A stretch of 64,000 nt of DNA from Flavobacterium panici (GCF_903819335.1 NZ_CAIJDE010000062.1:186001-250000), one strand, 5' to 3'. Shown: positions 43,807 through 52,574, counted from the stretch's first letter. Numbers and translations: made by a program. The notes: a model not told the origin generated them from the letters alone.

Positions 43807-45834
43807 ATGAGTGTTTTACTTTCAAAATTTATAACTAAACATAACACCGCACCTTTTTCGCAAATTAAAATCGAAGATTATGTTCCTGCTTTCAACGAAG
43901 GAATTGCTTTGGCTAAAGCCGAAATTGATGCAATTGTAAATAATCCGGATGCGCCGACTTTTGAAAATACCATTGTGGCGATGGATTTTTCTGGCGATAT
44001 TTTAGATCGTCTTTCTAGTATTTTCTTCAATTTGAATTCGGCAGAAACGAATGATGAAATGCAGAAGATTGCTCAGGAAGTTTCGCCTTTACTTTCAGAA
44101 TTCGGAAATGATATTCGTTTGAATGCTGAATTATTTGCAAAGGTAAAAGCCGTTTATGATCAAAAAGAAAGTTTAGGTTTAAATCCTGAACAAACGACTT
44201 TATTAGATAAAAAATACAAAAGCTTTTCAAGAAACGGGGCGAATTTGCCAGAAGACAAGAAAAACCAATTAAGAGAAATCGACAAAGAATTATCGAAATT
44301 GAGTTTACAGTTTGGCGAAAATGTTTTGGCAGAAACCAACAACTTCGAATTGCATTTAACCCACGAAAAGGATTTATCTGGTTTACCGGAAGGCACTATC
44401 GAAGCCGCAAGATTATTAGCAAAAAATCAGGAAAAAGAAGGATGGATTTTTACTTTAGATCATCCAAGTTATGTTCCGTTCTTGACTTATGCGGATAATC
44501 GTGAACTGCGTAAAAAAATGGCAATTGCGTTTGGAGCAAAAGCATTTCAAAATAACGAATTCGACAATCAGGAAAATGTATTAAAAATTGCTAAACTTCG
44601 TTTTGACAGAGCTAATTTATTAGGTTATAAAACGCACGCACATTTTGTTTTGGAAGAAAGAATGGCCGAAAGTCCGGAAAAAGTTTTTTCTTTTTTGAAT
44701 GATTTACTGTCAAAAGCAAAACCGGCAGCTCAAAAAGAATTTGCTGAATTAACTGCTTTCGCAAAAGAACTAGACGGAATTGAGCAATTAGAAAAATGGG
44801 ACGGAGCTTATTATTCTGAAAAATTAAAACAACAGCTTTTTAATTTAGACGATGAAAAACTGAAACCTTATTTTCAATTAGAGAAAGTATTAGATGGTGC
44901 TTTCACCGTTGCCAAAAAATTATACGGTTTAACTTTTACGGAAGTTTTTGATATCGATAAATACCACGAAGAAGTTACGACTTATGAAGTAAGAGATGCT
45001 AATGACAATTTAGTTTCAATTTTCTACGCTGATTTCTTCCCAAGAAAAGGAAAAAGAAACGGTGCTTGGATGACTTCATTCAAATCACAATCTATAAAAG
45101 ACGGTGTAAACGAAAGACCACATATTTCTAACGTTTGTAATTTTACAAAACCAACAGAAACAAAGCCTTCTTTATTGACTTTTAATGAAGTAACGACTTT
45201 ATTTCACGAATTTGGGCACGGTTTACACGGAATGCTGGCAAATACAACTTATCCAAGTTTATCTGGAACTTCTGTTTACTGGGATTTTGTAGAATTACCA
45301 AGTCAGATTATGGAAAACTGGTGTTACGAACCGGAAGCTTTGGCTTTGTTTGCGAATCATTATGAAACGGGAGAAATTATTCCGATTGAGTATGTTCAGA
45401 AAATTAAAGAAAGTGCAAGTTTTCAGGAAGGTTTAGCAACGTTACGTCAATTAAGTTTTGGATTATTAGATATGGCTTGGCACGGACAAGATCCAACAAG
45501 CATTACCAATTTAAAAACTTTCGAAACAGAACAATTTGCCAACACGCAATTGTATCCTGATGTAAAAGAAAATGCGATGAGTACAGCTTTTTCTCATATT
45601 TTCCAAGGCGGATATTCTTCCGGATATTACAGCTACAAATGGGCAGAAGTTTTAGATGCTGATGCTTTTGAATATTTCCATGAAAACGGAATCTTCAATG
45701 AAGAAATAGCTAAGAAATTTAAAGATAATGTTCTTTCTAAAGGTGGAACTGAACATCCTATGACTTTGTACAAACGTTTTAGAGGACAAGAACCTAAACC
45801 TGAAGCTTTATTAAAAAGAGCGGGACTTCTGTAA
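43807..45834 (+). CDS. M3-family oligopeptidase (Dcp/PrlC-like)
   Basis: A 675-residue zinc metallopeptidase that degrades short peptides. The zinc motif is HEFGH (residues 467-471) inside FNEVTTLFHEFGHGLHGML, and the third ligand region is SGTSVYWDFVELPSQIMENW. The sequence lacks a signal peptide (MSVLLSKFITKHNTAPFSQIKIEDYVPAF), so it should act in the cytoplasm. Length and the C-terminal FQGGYSSGYYSYKWAEVLDADAFEYF place it with peptidyl-dipeptidase Dcp and oligopeptidase A. Which of the two specificities it has is not decidable here. Confidence 0.93.
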   Translation: MSVLLSKFITKHNTAPFSQIKIEDYVPAFNEGIALAKAEIDAIVNNPDAPTFENTIVAMDFSGDILDRLSSIFFNLNSAETNDEMQKIAQEVSPLLSEFGNDIRLNAELFAKVKAVYDQKESLGLNPEQTTLLDKKYKSFSRNGANLPEDKKNQLREIDKELSKLSLQFGENVLAETNNFELHLTHEKDLSGLPEGTIEAARLLAKNQEKEGWIFTLDHPSYVPFLTYADNRELRKKMAIAFGAKAFQNNEFDNQENVLKIAKLRFDRANLLGYKTHAHFVLEERMAESPEKVFSFLNDLLSKAKPAAQKEFAELTAFAKELDGIEQLEKWDGAYYSEKLKQQLFNLDDEKLKPYFQLEKVLDGAFTVAKKLYGLTFTEVFDIDKYHEEVTTYEVRDANDNLVSIFYADFFPRKGKRNGAWMTSFKSQSIKDGVNERPHISNVCNFTKPTETKPSLLTFNEVTTLFHEFGHGLHGMLANTTYPSLSGTSVYWDFVELPSQIMENWCYEPEALALFANHYETGEIIPIEYVQKIKESASFQEGLATLRQLSFGLLDMAWHGQDPTSITNLKTFETEQFANTQLYPDVKENAMSTAFSHIFQGGYSSGYYSYKWAEVLDADAFEYFHENGIFNEEIAKKFKDNVLSKGGTEHPMTLYKRFRGQEPKPEALLKRAGLL

Positions 45835-45900
45835 TTGCAGATTTTTGATTGTAGATTTTAGATTTTTTAATCTTAATCTCTAATAAATTTTTACATTAAA

Positions 45901-45927
45901 CCGAAGCATAATCACTTCGGTTTTTTT
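45901..45927 (+). terminator. Terminator after the M3 peptidase gene
   Basis: CCGAAG (45901-45906) pairs with CTTCGG (45915-45920), followed by seven T, 67 bases past the stop. Confidence 0.85.
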
Positions 45928-45997
45928 ATTTGATTTCTCTTAGAAATAATTTTAGTTATCTTCGTGTTTTTAAATCTTAATCTTACAAATACAAGCC

Positions 45998-46657
45998 GTG
46001 AAAAAATATTTTAGAATAGTTCTTTATCTTGCCATTACTGGATTGATTGCTATTGTTTCTGTAAACTACTATGTAAAATCTTCTACCAAAAACAAGATTT
46101 ATTATTCGGTTAAAAAGTTTCCTAAAAATGATGTCGGAATTATTTTTGGTGCGGGAATTAATGGAAATCAGCCAAGTAAATATTTAAAAGATCGTCTTGA
46201 TGCCGGAATTTTATTGTACAAAATGAAACGCATCAATAAAATTTTACTTTCGGGAGATAATGGCCGTGATGAATATGATGAATTAACGGTTATGAAAAAC
46301 TATTGTTTTAATCATGGAGTTGACACTACAAAAATATTTATTGACTATGCAGGTTTCGATACTTATTCAACAATGTATCGTGCAAAACATATTTTCAAGA
46401 TTAAAAAAGCGACATTAATTTCTCAGGAATATCATTTGAACCGAGCGATTTATATTGGACAAAAACTTGGAATAAAATCCGCTGGATATTCTGCAAACAA
46501 TGGAGAATATCACGGATATAAATATGTTTGTTTTAGAGAATATGGTTCCATTTTTAAATCCTTTTTTGATGTTTTAAGAAATCGGGAACCTCGTTTTCTG
46601 GGAACTCCAATTAACATTAATGGCCCTTCTAATTATTCTAAAGAAGATAAACGATAA
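45998..46657 (+). CDS. SanA/YdcF-like (DUF218) membrane protein
   Basis: A 219-residue protein with one N-terminal transmembrane helix (about 5-26) and a DUF218 domain facing the periplasm. Features are VGIIFGAGINGNQPSKYLKDRLDAGI, KILLSGDNGRDEYDELTVMKNY, and ATLISQEYHLNRAIYIGQKLGI with its conserved Gln-x-x-H-x-x-R. SanA homologues affect the cell-envelope barrier in enterobacteria, and the chemistry is unknown. The start is GTG at 45998, with the TM helix beginning at once. A near-consensus -7 (TATCTTCG, 45957-45964) lies upstream. Confidence 0.82.
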   Translation: MKKYFRIVLYLAITGLIAIVSVNYYVKSSTKNKIYYSVKKFPKNDVGIIFGAGINGNQPSKYLKDRLDAGILLYKMKRINKILLSGDNGRDEYDELTVMKNYCFNHGVDTTKIFIDYAGFDTYSTMYRAKHIFKIKKATLISQEYHLNRAIYIGQKLGIKSAGYSANNGEYHGYKYVCFREYGSIFKSFFDVLRNREPRFLGTPININGPSNYSKEDKR

Positions 46658-46662
46658 AAATA

Positions 46663-46691
46663 GAAAAGCCGAAGTAATACTTCGGCTTTTC
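46663..46691. terminator. Bidirectional terminator, 12-bp perfect stem
   Basis: GAAAAGCCGAAG (46663-46674) and CTTCGGCTTTTC (46680-46691) flank a 5-base loop between convergent genes. The A and T runs lie inside the stem ends. Confidence 0.88.
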
Positions 46692-46740
46692 ATTTGGAGC
46701 AAAATTAAAATAAGACATTTTTTGTTTTGCAAAAAATGAA

Positions 46741-48225
46741 CTATTTATGTCGGCGAACAAACACTTCTTCAAACTGTTTAAGTTTAAGTGCTTTTGTTTC
46801 TTCGATGCGTTTAGCTTTTAAGTTAACATTTTTAGCAGTTGCCGGCTGAGGTTTTGTAGTATACAAATAAGACTCAAACACGTGGCTTAAATACAAAGGA
46901 GATTTTCCAATTCCTCTTGTAGTGTCAAAATTTTGAGATTGATGACAGCTAAAACAATTTGCTAAATTACCAGCATTAATTTTATGTATACTATCCTGAA
47001 AAGTCTGCGTGTAAGTCTCCATTGTAATGTTGGCTAAATTAGCAGAACCTCTTGCCAATGAATCTGGAAGAACACTTGATATATCACTTTTTACAATAGT
47101 TTGTGCCTGCTGTGCCGGAGTTAATCCGTCTGTATTTAACCAAATCGATCCGTTATAGAAATAATTCTTGAAAACATCTGTTAATTTTGAAGCTACACAT
47201 TTATTGATCGTATCGATGTTGTCAAAATTAGCAGGTTCTGCCTGGCTCGTTGTCATATAAGCATTTGTACTTATCACTTTAGGAACTCCATATTCATAAA
47301 GAACAAAAGCTTTATACGGCTCTAATGGTTTCTTGTTTACTTTATCCCATTTTATTCCTTTCAAGCCAGAAGTTGTTCCCTTTTGATAAAGCAGCATTTC
47401 AGTAGCTGACGTAACAGAGTTATTTTTCCAGTCATAAACCGGAGCTATTTCTTTATGTTCAAAAGTTGCCCAGATAAATTCAGGATGATTTTTTACAACA
47501 CCCACAACGTGCATTCCTAATAAAGCAACAGGTTTTGCTACATATTGTCCTTGCTTATTTTTGAATGCTGCTTTAGTAACGAAATACTCTCCAATTTTTT
47601 CTTTCGGAATTGCATCGGTACTAATCCATGAAACTTTTAACTCCAATGAACCAACAGGAAATGTTTCTAAATTAGAATAAGGAACTTTTCCGCTGTTAAT
47701 TTCAGAAGCCGCAATAATAGCTTTATCATGTAATGTCTTATTAACGTGTATAGAATAATATACCGTATCGCCAGCTGTTTTTCCAGAAACAAATTTTGGG
47801 TTAGAAACTAAAACACCTTCCGGACCTGCCTGATTAATGGAGCTTAAAACTAATTTTAATCCCAATTGCGGAGCAACTGGCGCCATCTCAGGACTAACAA
47901 CATCCAAAGAATCTAAAAACAACGGATTTCCAGATGGAAGTGGTTTTGTGACCCAAAGGAATTTCTGCCATGACCATTGATGAAAAATACAATTTGTGGT
48001 ACTTGAAGTATCAAAAGGGCTTCCGTCTCCTTCTGCAGGCGGCGGTGTTTGTTCGTGCGGAAACCAGCTTGCTTCGCATTCGCAAGGTGTAGCTGCTGCT
48101 TCCGTTTTAGCATATCCTGAAACTCCGGCTTTTCCAAATATTTTTTCTTTATTCAAAAAGAATATTGTAACAGCTGCAACAATAAAGACAACTAATACGA
48201 TTATAATAATCGGTTTTCTATTCAT
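46741..48225 (-). CDS. Membrane-anchored cytochrome c family protein
   Basis: A 494-residue protein with one N-terminal transmembrane helix (about 5-24) and a large periplasmic part. A single heme c motif CFSCH is at residues 424-428 (NCFSCHQSQNF). A CECEASW cluster follows the anchor at about residue 48. The long middle domain (about 60-400, with WSWQKFLWVTKPLPSG and GMHVVGVVKNHPEFIWATFEH) is one I do not recognise as a named enzyme. It is the last gene of the minus-strand group containing the DUF1842 protein and two large paralogues, but a terminator at 48255-48282 separates it. Electron transfer is likely, the partner unknown. Confidence 0.75.
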   Translation of the reverse strand: MNRKPIIIIVLVVFIVAAVTIFFLNKEKIFGKAGVSGYAKTEAAATPCECEASWFPHEQTPPPAEGDGSPFDTSSTTNCIFHQWSWQKFLWVTKPLPSGNPLFLDSLDVVSPEMAPVAPQLGLKLVLSSINQAGPEGVLVSNPKFVSGKTAGDTVYYSIHVNKTLHDKAIIAASEINSGKVPYSNLETFPVGSLELKVSWISTDAIPKEKIGEYFVTKAAFKNKQGQYVAKPVALLGMHVVGVVKNHPEFIWATFEHKEIAPVYDWKNNSVTSATEMLLYQKGTTSGLKGIKWDKVNKKPLEPYKAFVLYEYGVPKVISTNAYMTTSQAEPANFDNIDTINKCVASKLTDVFKNYFYNGSIWLNTDGLTPAQQAQTIVKSDISSVLPDSLARGSANLANITMETYTQTFQDSIHKINAGNLANCFSCHQSQNFDTTRGIGKSPLYLSHVFESYLYTTKPQPATAKNVNLKAKRIEETKALKLKQFEEVFVRRHK

Positions 48226-48254
48226 GTTTTTGTGATTTATTTTTTTGGCAATAA

Positions 48255-48282
48255 AAAAGGCCGTCTAAAAAGACGACCCTTT
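48255..48282 (-). terminator. Terminator after the DUF1842 gene
   Basis: AAAAGGCCGTCT (48255-48266) pairs with AGACGACCCTTT (48271-48282) with a wobble and one bulge. On the minus strand it ends in six T. Confidence 0.75.
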
Positions 48283-48363
48283 CAATCAAAACTGTAACCA
48301 AATCAGGCGCAATTAAATCCTAATATGTTTCGTAATTCGAGTTGTTAATATTTGGGTCTTTTA

Positions 48364-48777
48364 TTATGCCAACTCTGGTTGTAAATTTTTTACTGCTTTT
48401 ACAGGTACGTTTTCAATATGATGTTGGTAGTATGAAAAACCTCCTACTCCGTTCCATTCTGCATCAACAGATAAATGAGCGTCAAAATCGGCTAAAAAAG
48501 CACCAATTGCCGGAGCTGGAAAAGTTTGAACATATTGTCCTTTAAAACTAACTAATTGTGTATACTGTCCAAGTCCAGCTGCATATATTTTTCCTGTCAC
48601 AGGAACAACAATATGAGAATCAGGACCATTTACTGCTTGTTTAATAACTGCCGTACCAGAAACTGAATTTTGTGATGGTACAACAACTAAACTAAATGAT
48701 ACGATTGGAGCACCTGGTGTTCCTACATTTCCTATTGTTCCGCTTACTAAATAAGCACCTGCTAATAAATCTGCCAT
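48364..48777 (-). CDS. DUF1842-like protein
   Basis: A 137-residue protein without signal peptide, predicted all-beta. The opening MADLLAGAYLVSGTIGN, then APIVSFSLVVVPSQNSVSGTAVIKQAVNGPDSHIVVPVTG, matches my recollection of the DUF1842 pattern (a short beta-sandwich in which I-x-Q-A-V-N is conserved). Function is unknown. The striking point is its 5' region: bases 48800-48855 upstream are almost the same as those upstream of the 519-residue gene at 50699-52258, so the two are probably co-regulated. It ends at the terminator 48255-48282. The family call is from memory and moderately sure. Confidence 0.7.
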   Translation of the reverse strand: MADLLAGAYLVSGTIGNVGTPGAPIVSFSLVVVPSQNSVSGTAVIKQAVNGPDSHIVVPVTGKIYAAGLGQYTQLVSFKGQYVQTFPAPAIGAFLADFDAHLSVDAEWNGVGGFSYYQHHIENVPVKAVKNLQPELA

Positions 48778-48799
48778 AACTTTTGTATTTTTTGGTTTT

Positions 48800-48855
48800 C
48801 CTACTCATAAGGCTTTTCGGAACCGCCTCGTTTTTTTAAGTGGGGTCTGCTCCAC
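48800..48855 (-). promoter_or_regulatory. Conserved leader element, copy A (upstream of DUF1842 gene)
   Basis: On the minus strand this 56-base block contains GTGGAGCAGACCCCAC (hairpin GTGG/CCAC), a run of A, CGAGGCGG, then GAAAAGCCTTATGAGTAGG (hairpin AGGC/GCCT). It ends 22 bases before the DUF1842 ATG. Copy B at 52279-52335 agrees at about 49 of 56 aligned bases, with changes mainly in the loops and linker. A candidate -7 element TAGTTTTG lies upstream at 48925-48918, which would put the block inside a leader of about 135 bases. I do not recognise it as any established riboswitch. Confidence 0.7.
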
Positions 48856-49042
48856 CTATTTGATATTTTATTTTTATATTCTTATTTAAATAAGAATACT
48901 TTGGTTTATTTCTACTTCAAAACTATATTAGATAAGTAGACATAATATAAAAAATGATATGAAGTGCTGATTCTTTGACATGAATCAAACAAAAAGCGAC
49001 ACGAGAAAATAGGATGCGTAAAAACACTCGTTTTAAAAAATG

Positions 49043-50593
49043 TCAGGCAAATGGATAAACGATTTCAACAGCTACTACTTGACATGAAGATTCTGTTATG
49101 TCGGCGGTTGGCGGTATAAACGACGGATTAGTTTTAATGATTACTGTCGCAGCACTGTTGCTTTCATTTTCGATCTGACATGAATAAGATAATTCTTCTG
49201 ATGGATTTCCTATTGATCGTCCAAGAAAATTAAAGTTTGAAAATTTATTCTCTTCAAAATAATTTTTCACTTTTCTTGCATTACAATCTGTAAAGGTTAT
49301 ATACAACTCCAGGAATTGACTAAATACCATAGAGTTGATAAATCCAAAATCTCCTCCTTCGGTGAAATCAAAATTTGGCTGACTATTAAAAATATATCCT
49401 GTAATATTTGATGGAGGCGGATATCCATTTTTAATAGCATCTTTTACCGGTTCAGCAAACATCCAGCCTGTATTTGTAATAATATCAAAAGGAACCGGAG
49501 TCGTCATAAACTGCGGATTAATAACCGGATTATTAACTATTGCTTCAACAAAATAAGATGTTCCTGAGAATGTTTCTTTAAAAACACTGCTCATTGTACC
49601 ATCTTCTAAAACATTCGACAAAAATTTTAATGGAGAAATAGTAATTTCTTCTGAATTGAGAATGTTTATTTTTAAGAGTTCTGAGGATAATTTCTGCACA
49701 TTATTGTTGTTCATATAGGAAACAACAGGAACTTTACGTAACTGTTCTAAAATATTATTAGGATCTGAAGGTTCAAAAAGTAATCCCGGAATTAAATTAT
49801 CTGAGTTGGTTACTGAAAGTCCTTTATTTTCGATACTGGGATAATAAAGATTATAAATTATAATGGCTAAAGTATGAACCGCATTAGCAATTTCTGCCGT
49901 AACTGCTCCTGAAACACCAGATAAACTATAGATGTTTTCCATTAGTTTCTTCATATCTGAAGTAAAGTATTCTTCTGTTGGAAACTTGCTGTAAATTATA
50001 GAAAACTCACTAATATGTGTATAAGGATAAGAAGGATCTGTTTTTAAAACCGAAATATATTCAGGATTTATCCATACGGTATTTAAAGCATCTGTAACTT
50101 GAATTAAGGCAATATGGGTATTCGTTTCACTTAATTTACCAATATTCTTTGGATGGTATTTATCTACATAAGCATTCCATAATGGAATTAAATTTTTAAC
50201 TGTTGAGGCAACTTTGCTGTTTATTTCTTCTTGCTCCGCTTTATCTTTTGGAGATAATTGATATCTTAATTTGAGATAAACACTTAAATAGCTGTTTGTA
50301 AATGAATCTAATGTTAAGCCTGCTTGTCTAACTCCATATTGAGTTCCCTGGCCAATTATTCTTTGGTTTAAAAAATTATTATATAAACTGCCATTAACTT
50401 GTCCTCCATTGTTCATAAAATAAAAGGAGGCCTGTCCGCTCGACGTTCCGGTTAAAAGCTGGAGTTTTTCAGAATTTGGCAATTGCAGAATAATATTAGA
50501 CATATATTCAGCATAAGTTTGATTTTCGACAGAATCATCAAGCACACTTTCAACAAATGTTCTGTCAACAATGTTTGATATAAGATTTTCCAT
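49043..50593 (-). CDS. Large protein of unknown family (paralogue 1)
   Basis: A 516-residue protein with no signal peptide, paralogous along its whole length to the 519-residue product encoded just upstream. Shared blocks are YAEYMSNIILQLPN/KLQLLTGTSSGQASFYF, TNSYLSVYLKLRYQLSP, ALNTVWINPEY, GYIFNSQPNFDFTEGGDFG, FSQFLELYI and the last residues VYPFA. The N-terminal 250 residues look helical and the C-terminal 200 beta-rich. The paralogues differ most in the region matching 295-340 of the 519-residue protein, which in this copy lacks the Gly/Ser/Ala-rich segment. It has no copy of the conserved leader. A hairpin at 50639-50679 lies between it and its sister gene. I do not recognise the family. 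Confidence 0.72.
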   Translation of the reverse strand: MENLISNIVDRTFVESVLDDSVENQTYAEYMSNIILQLPNSEKLQLLTGTSSGQASFYFMNNGGQVNGSLYNNFLNQRIIGQGTQYGVRQAGLTLDSFTNSYLSVYLKLRYQLSPKDKAEQEEINSKVASTVKNLIPLWNAYVDKYHPKNIGKLSETNTHIALIQVTDALNTVWINPEYISVLKTDPSYPYTHISEFSIIYSKFPTEEYFTSDMKKLMENIYSLSGVSGAVTAEIANAVHTLAIIIYNLYYPSIENKGLSVTNSDNLIPGLLFEPSDPNNILEQLRKVPVVSYMNNNNVQKLSSELLKINILNSEEITISPLKFLSNVLEDGTMSSVFKETFSGTSYFVEAIVNNPVINPQFMTTPVPFDIITNTGWMFAEPVKDAIKNGYPPPSNITGYIFNSQPNFDFTEGGDFGFINSMVFSQFLELYITFTDCNARKVKNYFEENKFSNFNFLGRSIGNPSEELSYSCQIENESNSAATVIIKTNPSFIPPTADITESSCQVVAVEIVYPFA

Positions 50594-50638
50594 TGGTACT
50601 CTTTTAAATTCTAAAAATTAGATTCAAAGTTTAATAAC

Positions 50639-50679
50639 AAGAGGGTTATCAATCATCTCGTATGATTAACAACCCTCTT
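50639..50679 (-). terminator. Hairpin between the two paralogues
   Basis: The 18-base arms 50639-50656 and 50662-50679 pair at 16 positions around a 5-base loop. It lies 19 bases past the stop of the 519-residue gene. On the minus strand the U tract is poor (CTTGTTATT), so it may attenuate more than stop transcription into paralogue 1. Confidence 0.65.
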
Positions 50680-50698
50680 TAATTATTAATTACAATAA

Positions 50699-52258
50699 TT
50701 AGGCAAAAGGATATACAACTCCTACAGCAACTAATTGAGATAATGACTGAGTGATACTGTCTGTTCCAGGAACATAACCAGGAGCTTCAGGTTTTATAGT
50801 AACTCTGATTGAAGTAGCTGTTTCATCACTAAAAGAATAGCTATAGCTTGAAGACTGGCTTGCTCCTCCTAAACGAATGCCTAAGAAATATACGCCTGTA
50901 TTTATATGCTCTTCAAAGTATTTTCTAACTTGTTTGCTGTCACATTTATCGAAACCAATGTTTATTTCAAGAAATTGGCTAAATATCAATGAATTAATAT
51001 ATCCAAAATCTGCACCTTCTTTAAAATCAAAATTTGGATTACTATTAAACACATAACCCGTAACACCAGTTGGAGCAGGATATCCGTTTTTAATGGCATC
51101 TTTTACCGGAGAAGTTGACATCCATCCCTGATTTGTTGAAATATTATAAAGTAATGGACTACTGCTCATAAGCGGACTAACTGTAGCATTTTTAACTACT
51201 ACCTCTACTGTAAAATTTGAGCCTGAATAATCTCTTTCAAAAATACTGGTTTTAGCACCGCCGTTAGCTCCAATAGAAAAGAATGATAAAATTGGAATAG
51301 ATATACCTGCGCTTACAGAAGCCTGAACGTTTAATGTTGTTTCTGTAGATTTAGTAACTCTTTTTGAAACTCTAAACTCTGAAGAAGGTGGATTAGTTCT
51401 AAGCTGATTTACAAGAGCATTTGATCGTGCTGGTTCAAATACCAATCCCGGAACTGCTTTATCTGATCCTGTAATTGCTATTCCGCCATTTCCATTATCA
51501 CCTGTTGTAGGTTTTTGAATATTATCAATAATTCCTGCTAAAGTCTGTGTTGCATTTGCAATATCTGCAGTAATAGCTCCCGCAGCACCAGATTTATTAA
51601 ACACTTCGATCATATAATCTCTCATTTGTTTAGAAACTGATAACGGAATTTTACTGTAAATTCTATTAAAATCATTTAAATGTGTATATGGATAAGCTGA
51701 ATCTTTTTCTAGAATTTCTTTGTATTCAGGGTTAAGCCAAACCGTATTTAAAGTATTAGTCATTTGAATCAACGCTATGTCAGTATTGGTAGCATTTAAC
51801 TTTTTAACATCTTTTGGTTCAATTGCTTCATACCAGGCATTCCAAATAGGAATAAGTGCTCTTACTGTAGAAGCAACTTCAGCATTCACTATTTGCTGTG
51901 TTGCTCTGTCATTTGGAGATAATTGATATCTTAATTTTGTAAAAACACTAAGATAACTGTTTGTAAAAGCATCCTGTGTAAGTCCAACCTGCTCAACACC
52001 ATTAGCAGTTCCTTCTCCTTCAATTCTTTGATTCAATAAGTTATTGTACAAAGTCGCATTAACTGCACTAGTCGAGTCGTCCAGAAAATAAAATGAAGCC
52101 TGTGCGCTTGAAGTATTCGTTAATAATTTCAACTTACCCGGATTAGGAAGCTGCTTAATAATATTTGATATATACTCCGCATAAACCTCATATTCTGCTG
52201 GTGTACCAATAGTTTTCACCGTTGCATTCTCTTTTAAAATTTCTTGTAAAGTTTCCAT
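50699..52258 (-). CDS. Large protein of unknown family (paralogue 2)
   Basis: A 519-residue cytoplasmic-looking protein (no signal peptide, METLQEILKENATVK). The helical N-terminal half contains YAEYISNIIKQLPNP, TNSYLSVFTKLRYQLSPND and TNTLNTVWLNPEY. A segment rich in Ser, Thr, Gly and alternating hydrophobics follows at about 295-345 (TLNVQASVSAGISIPIL, SIGANGGAKTS). The C-terminal beta-rich domain has GYVFNSNPNFDFKEGADFGYINS, a conserved Cys near 439 and the end VYPFA. The alternating segment recalls membrane-inserting hairpins of pore-forming proteins, which is speculation. It has leader copy B upstream, is divergent from the GbsR regulator gene, and is followed by its paralogue. Confidence 0.72.
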   Translation of the reverse strand: METLQEILKENATVKTIGTPAEYEVYAEYISNIIKQLPNPGKLKLLTNTSSAQASFYFLDDSTSAVNATLYNNLLNQRIEGEGTANGVEQVGLTQDAFTNSYLSVFTKLRYQLSPNDRATQQIVNAEVASTVRALIPIWNAWYEAIEPKDVKKLNATNTDIALIQMTNTLNTVWLNPEYKEILEKDSAYPYTHLNDFNRIYSKIPLSVSKQMRDYMIEVFNKSGAAGAITADIANATQTLAGIIDNIQKPTTGDNGNGGIAITGSDKAVPGLVFEPARSNALVNQLRTNPPSSEFRVSKRVTKSTETTLNVQASVSAGISIPILSFFSIGANGGAKTSIFERDYSGSNFTVEVVVKNATVSPLMSSSPLLYNISTNQGWMSTSPVKDAIKNGYPAPTGVTGYVFNSNPNFDFKEGADFGYINSLIFSQFLEINIGFDKCDSKQVRKYFEEHINTGVYFLGIRLGGASQSSSYSYSFSDETATSIRVTIKPEAPGYVPGTDSITQSLSQLVAVGVVYPFA

Positions 52259-52278
52259 GATAAATTTGTTTTTGGGTT

Positions 52279-52335
52279 CCTACTCATAAGGCTTTTCAGA
52301 TTCCGCCTCGTTTTTTATAGTGGGTTCTGCTCCAC
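52279..52335 (-). promoter_or_regulatory. Conserved leader element, copy B (upstream of 519-residue gene)
   Basis: 57 bases on the minus strand with GTGGAGCAGAACCCAC, an A-rich linker, CGAGGCGG and GAAAAGCCTTATGAGTAGG, ending 20 bases before the ATG. The first hairpin (GTGG/CCAC) and second hairpin (AGGC/GCCT) are both kept relative to copy A, while the loop CGGTTCCG of copy A reads CGGAATCTG here. Identity continues right up to the AGTAGG end and then stops, which marks a unit with defined limits. Confidence 0.7.
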
Positions 52336-52523
52336 ATTAAAATAAAATTGAAAATAGATTAGCTAGCCTATTAAAATTTTCAGCAGCTAATTTACCTTGG
52401 AACAATTCCTACAATCTAAAAAATGTCACAAAACACAAAATACTAGTAATGAAATACTTAAAAACACAACATAAAAATATTCTTACACTAAAAGTTATTC
52501 CGCTAAAAAGGTCCAAAAAAAAT

Positions 52524-52549
52524 AAACTTTCAATTATTTTTGAAAGTTT
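52524..52549 (+). promoter_or_regulatory. Operator 1 of the GbsR-type regulator (autoregulatory)
   Basis: AAACTTTCA (52524-52532), 8 bases, TGAAAGTTT (52541-52549): a perfect 9-bp inverted repeat with 17 bp centre-to-centre. The -33 box TTTG (52539-52542) lies in its right half, so a bound dimer would block the promoter of the regulator gene. Confidence 0.8.
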
Positions 52550-52570
52550 AAAAACTTTTACTTACATTTG
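52539..52570 (+). promoter_or_regulatory. Promoter of the GbsR-type regulator operon
   Basis: TTTG (52539-52542), 20 bases, TACATTTG (52563-52570) matches the consensus exactly. The ATG at 52575 is only 4 bases further, so the mRNA is predicted leaderless or nearly so. Confidence 0.8.
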
Positions 52571-52574
52571 ATCT

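Noticed and set aside
48800..48855. Known riboswitch (cobalamin, SAM, TPP, c-di-GMP, THF)
   Set aside because: The invariant blocks AGCAGA and GAAAAGCCTTATGAGTAGG do not match the conserved cores of these classes, and the downstream genes do not fit their regulons.
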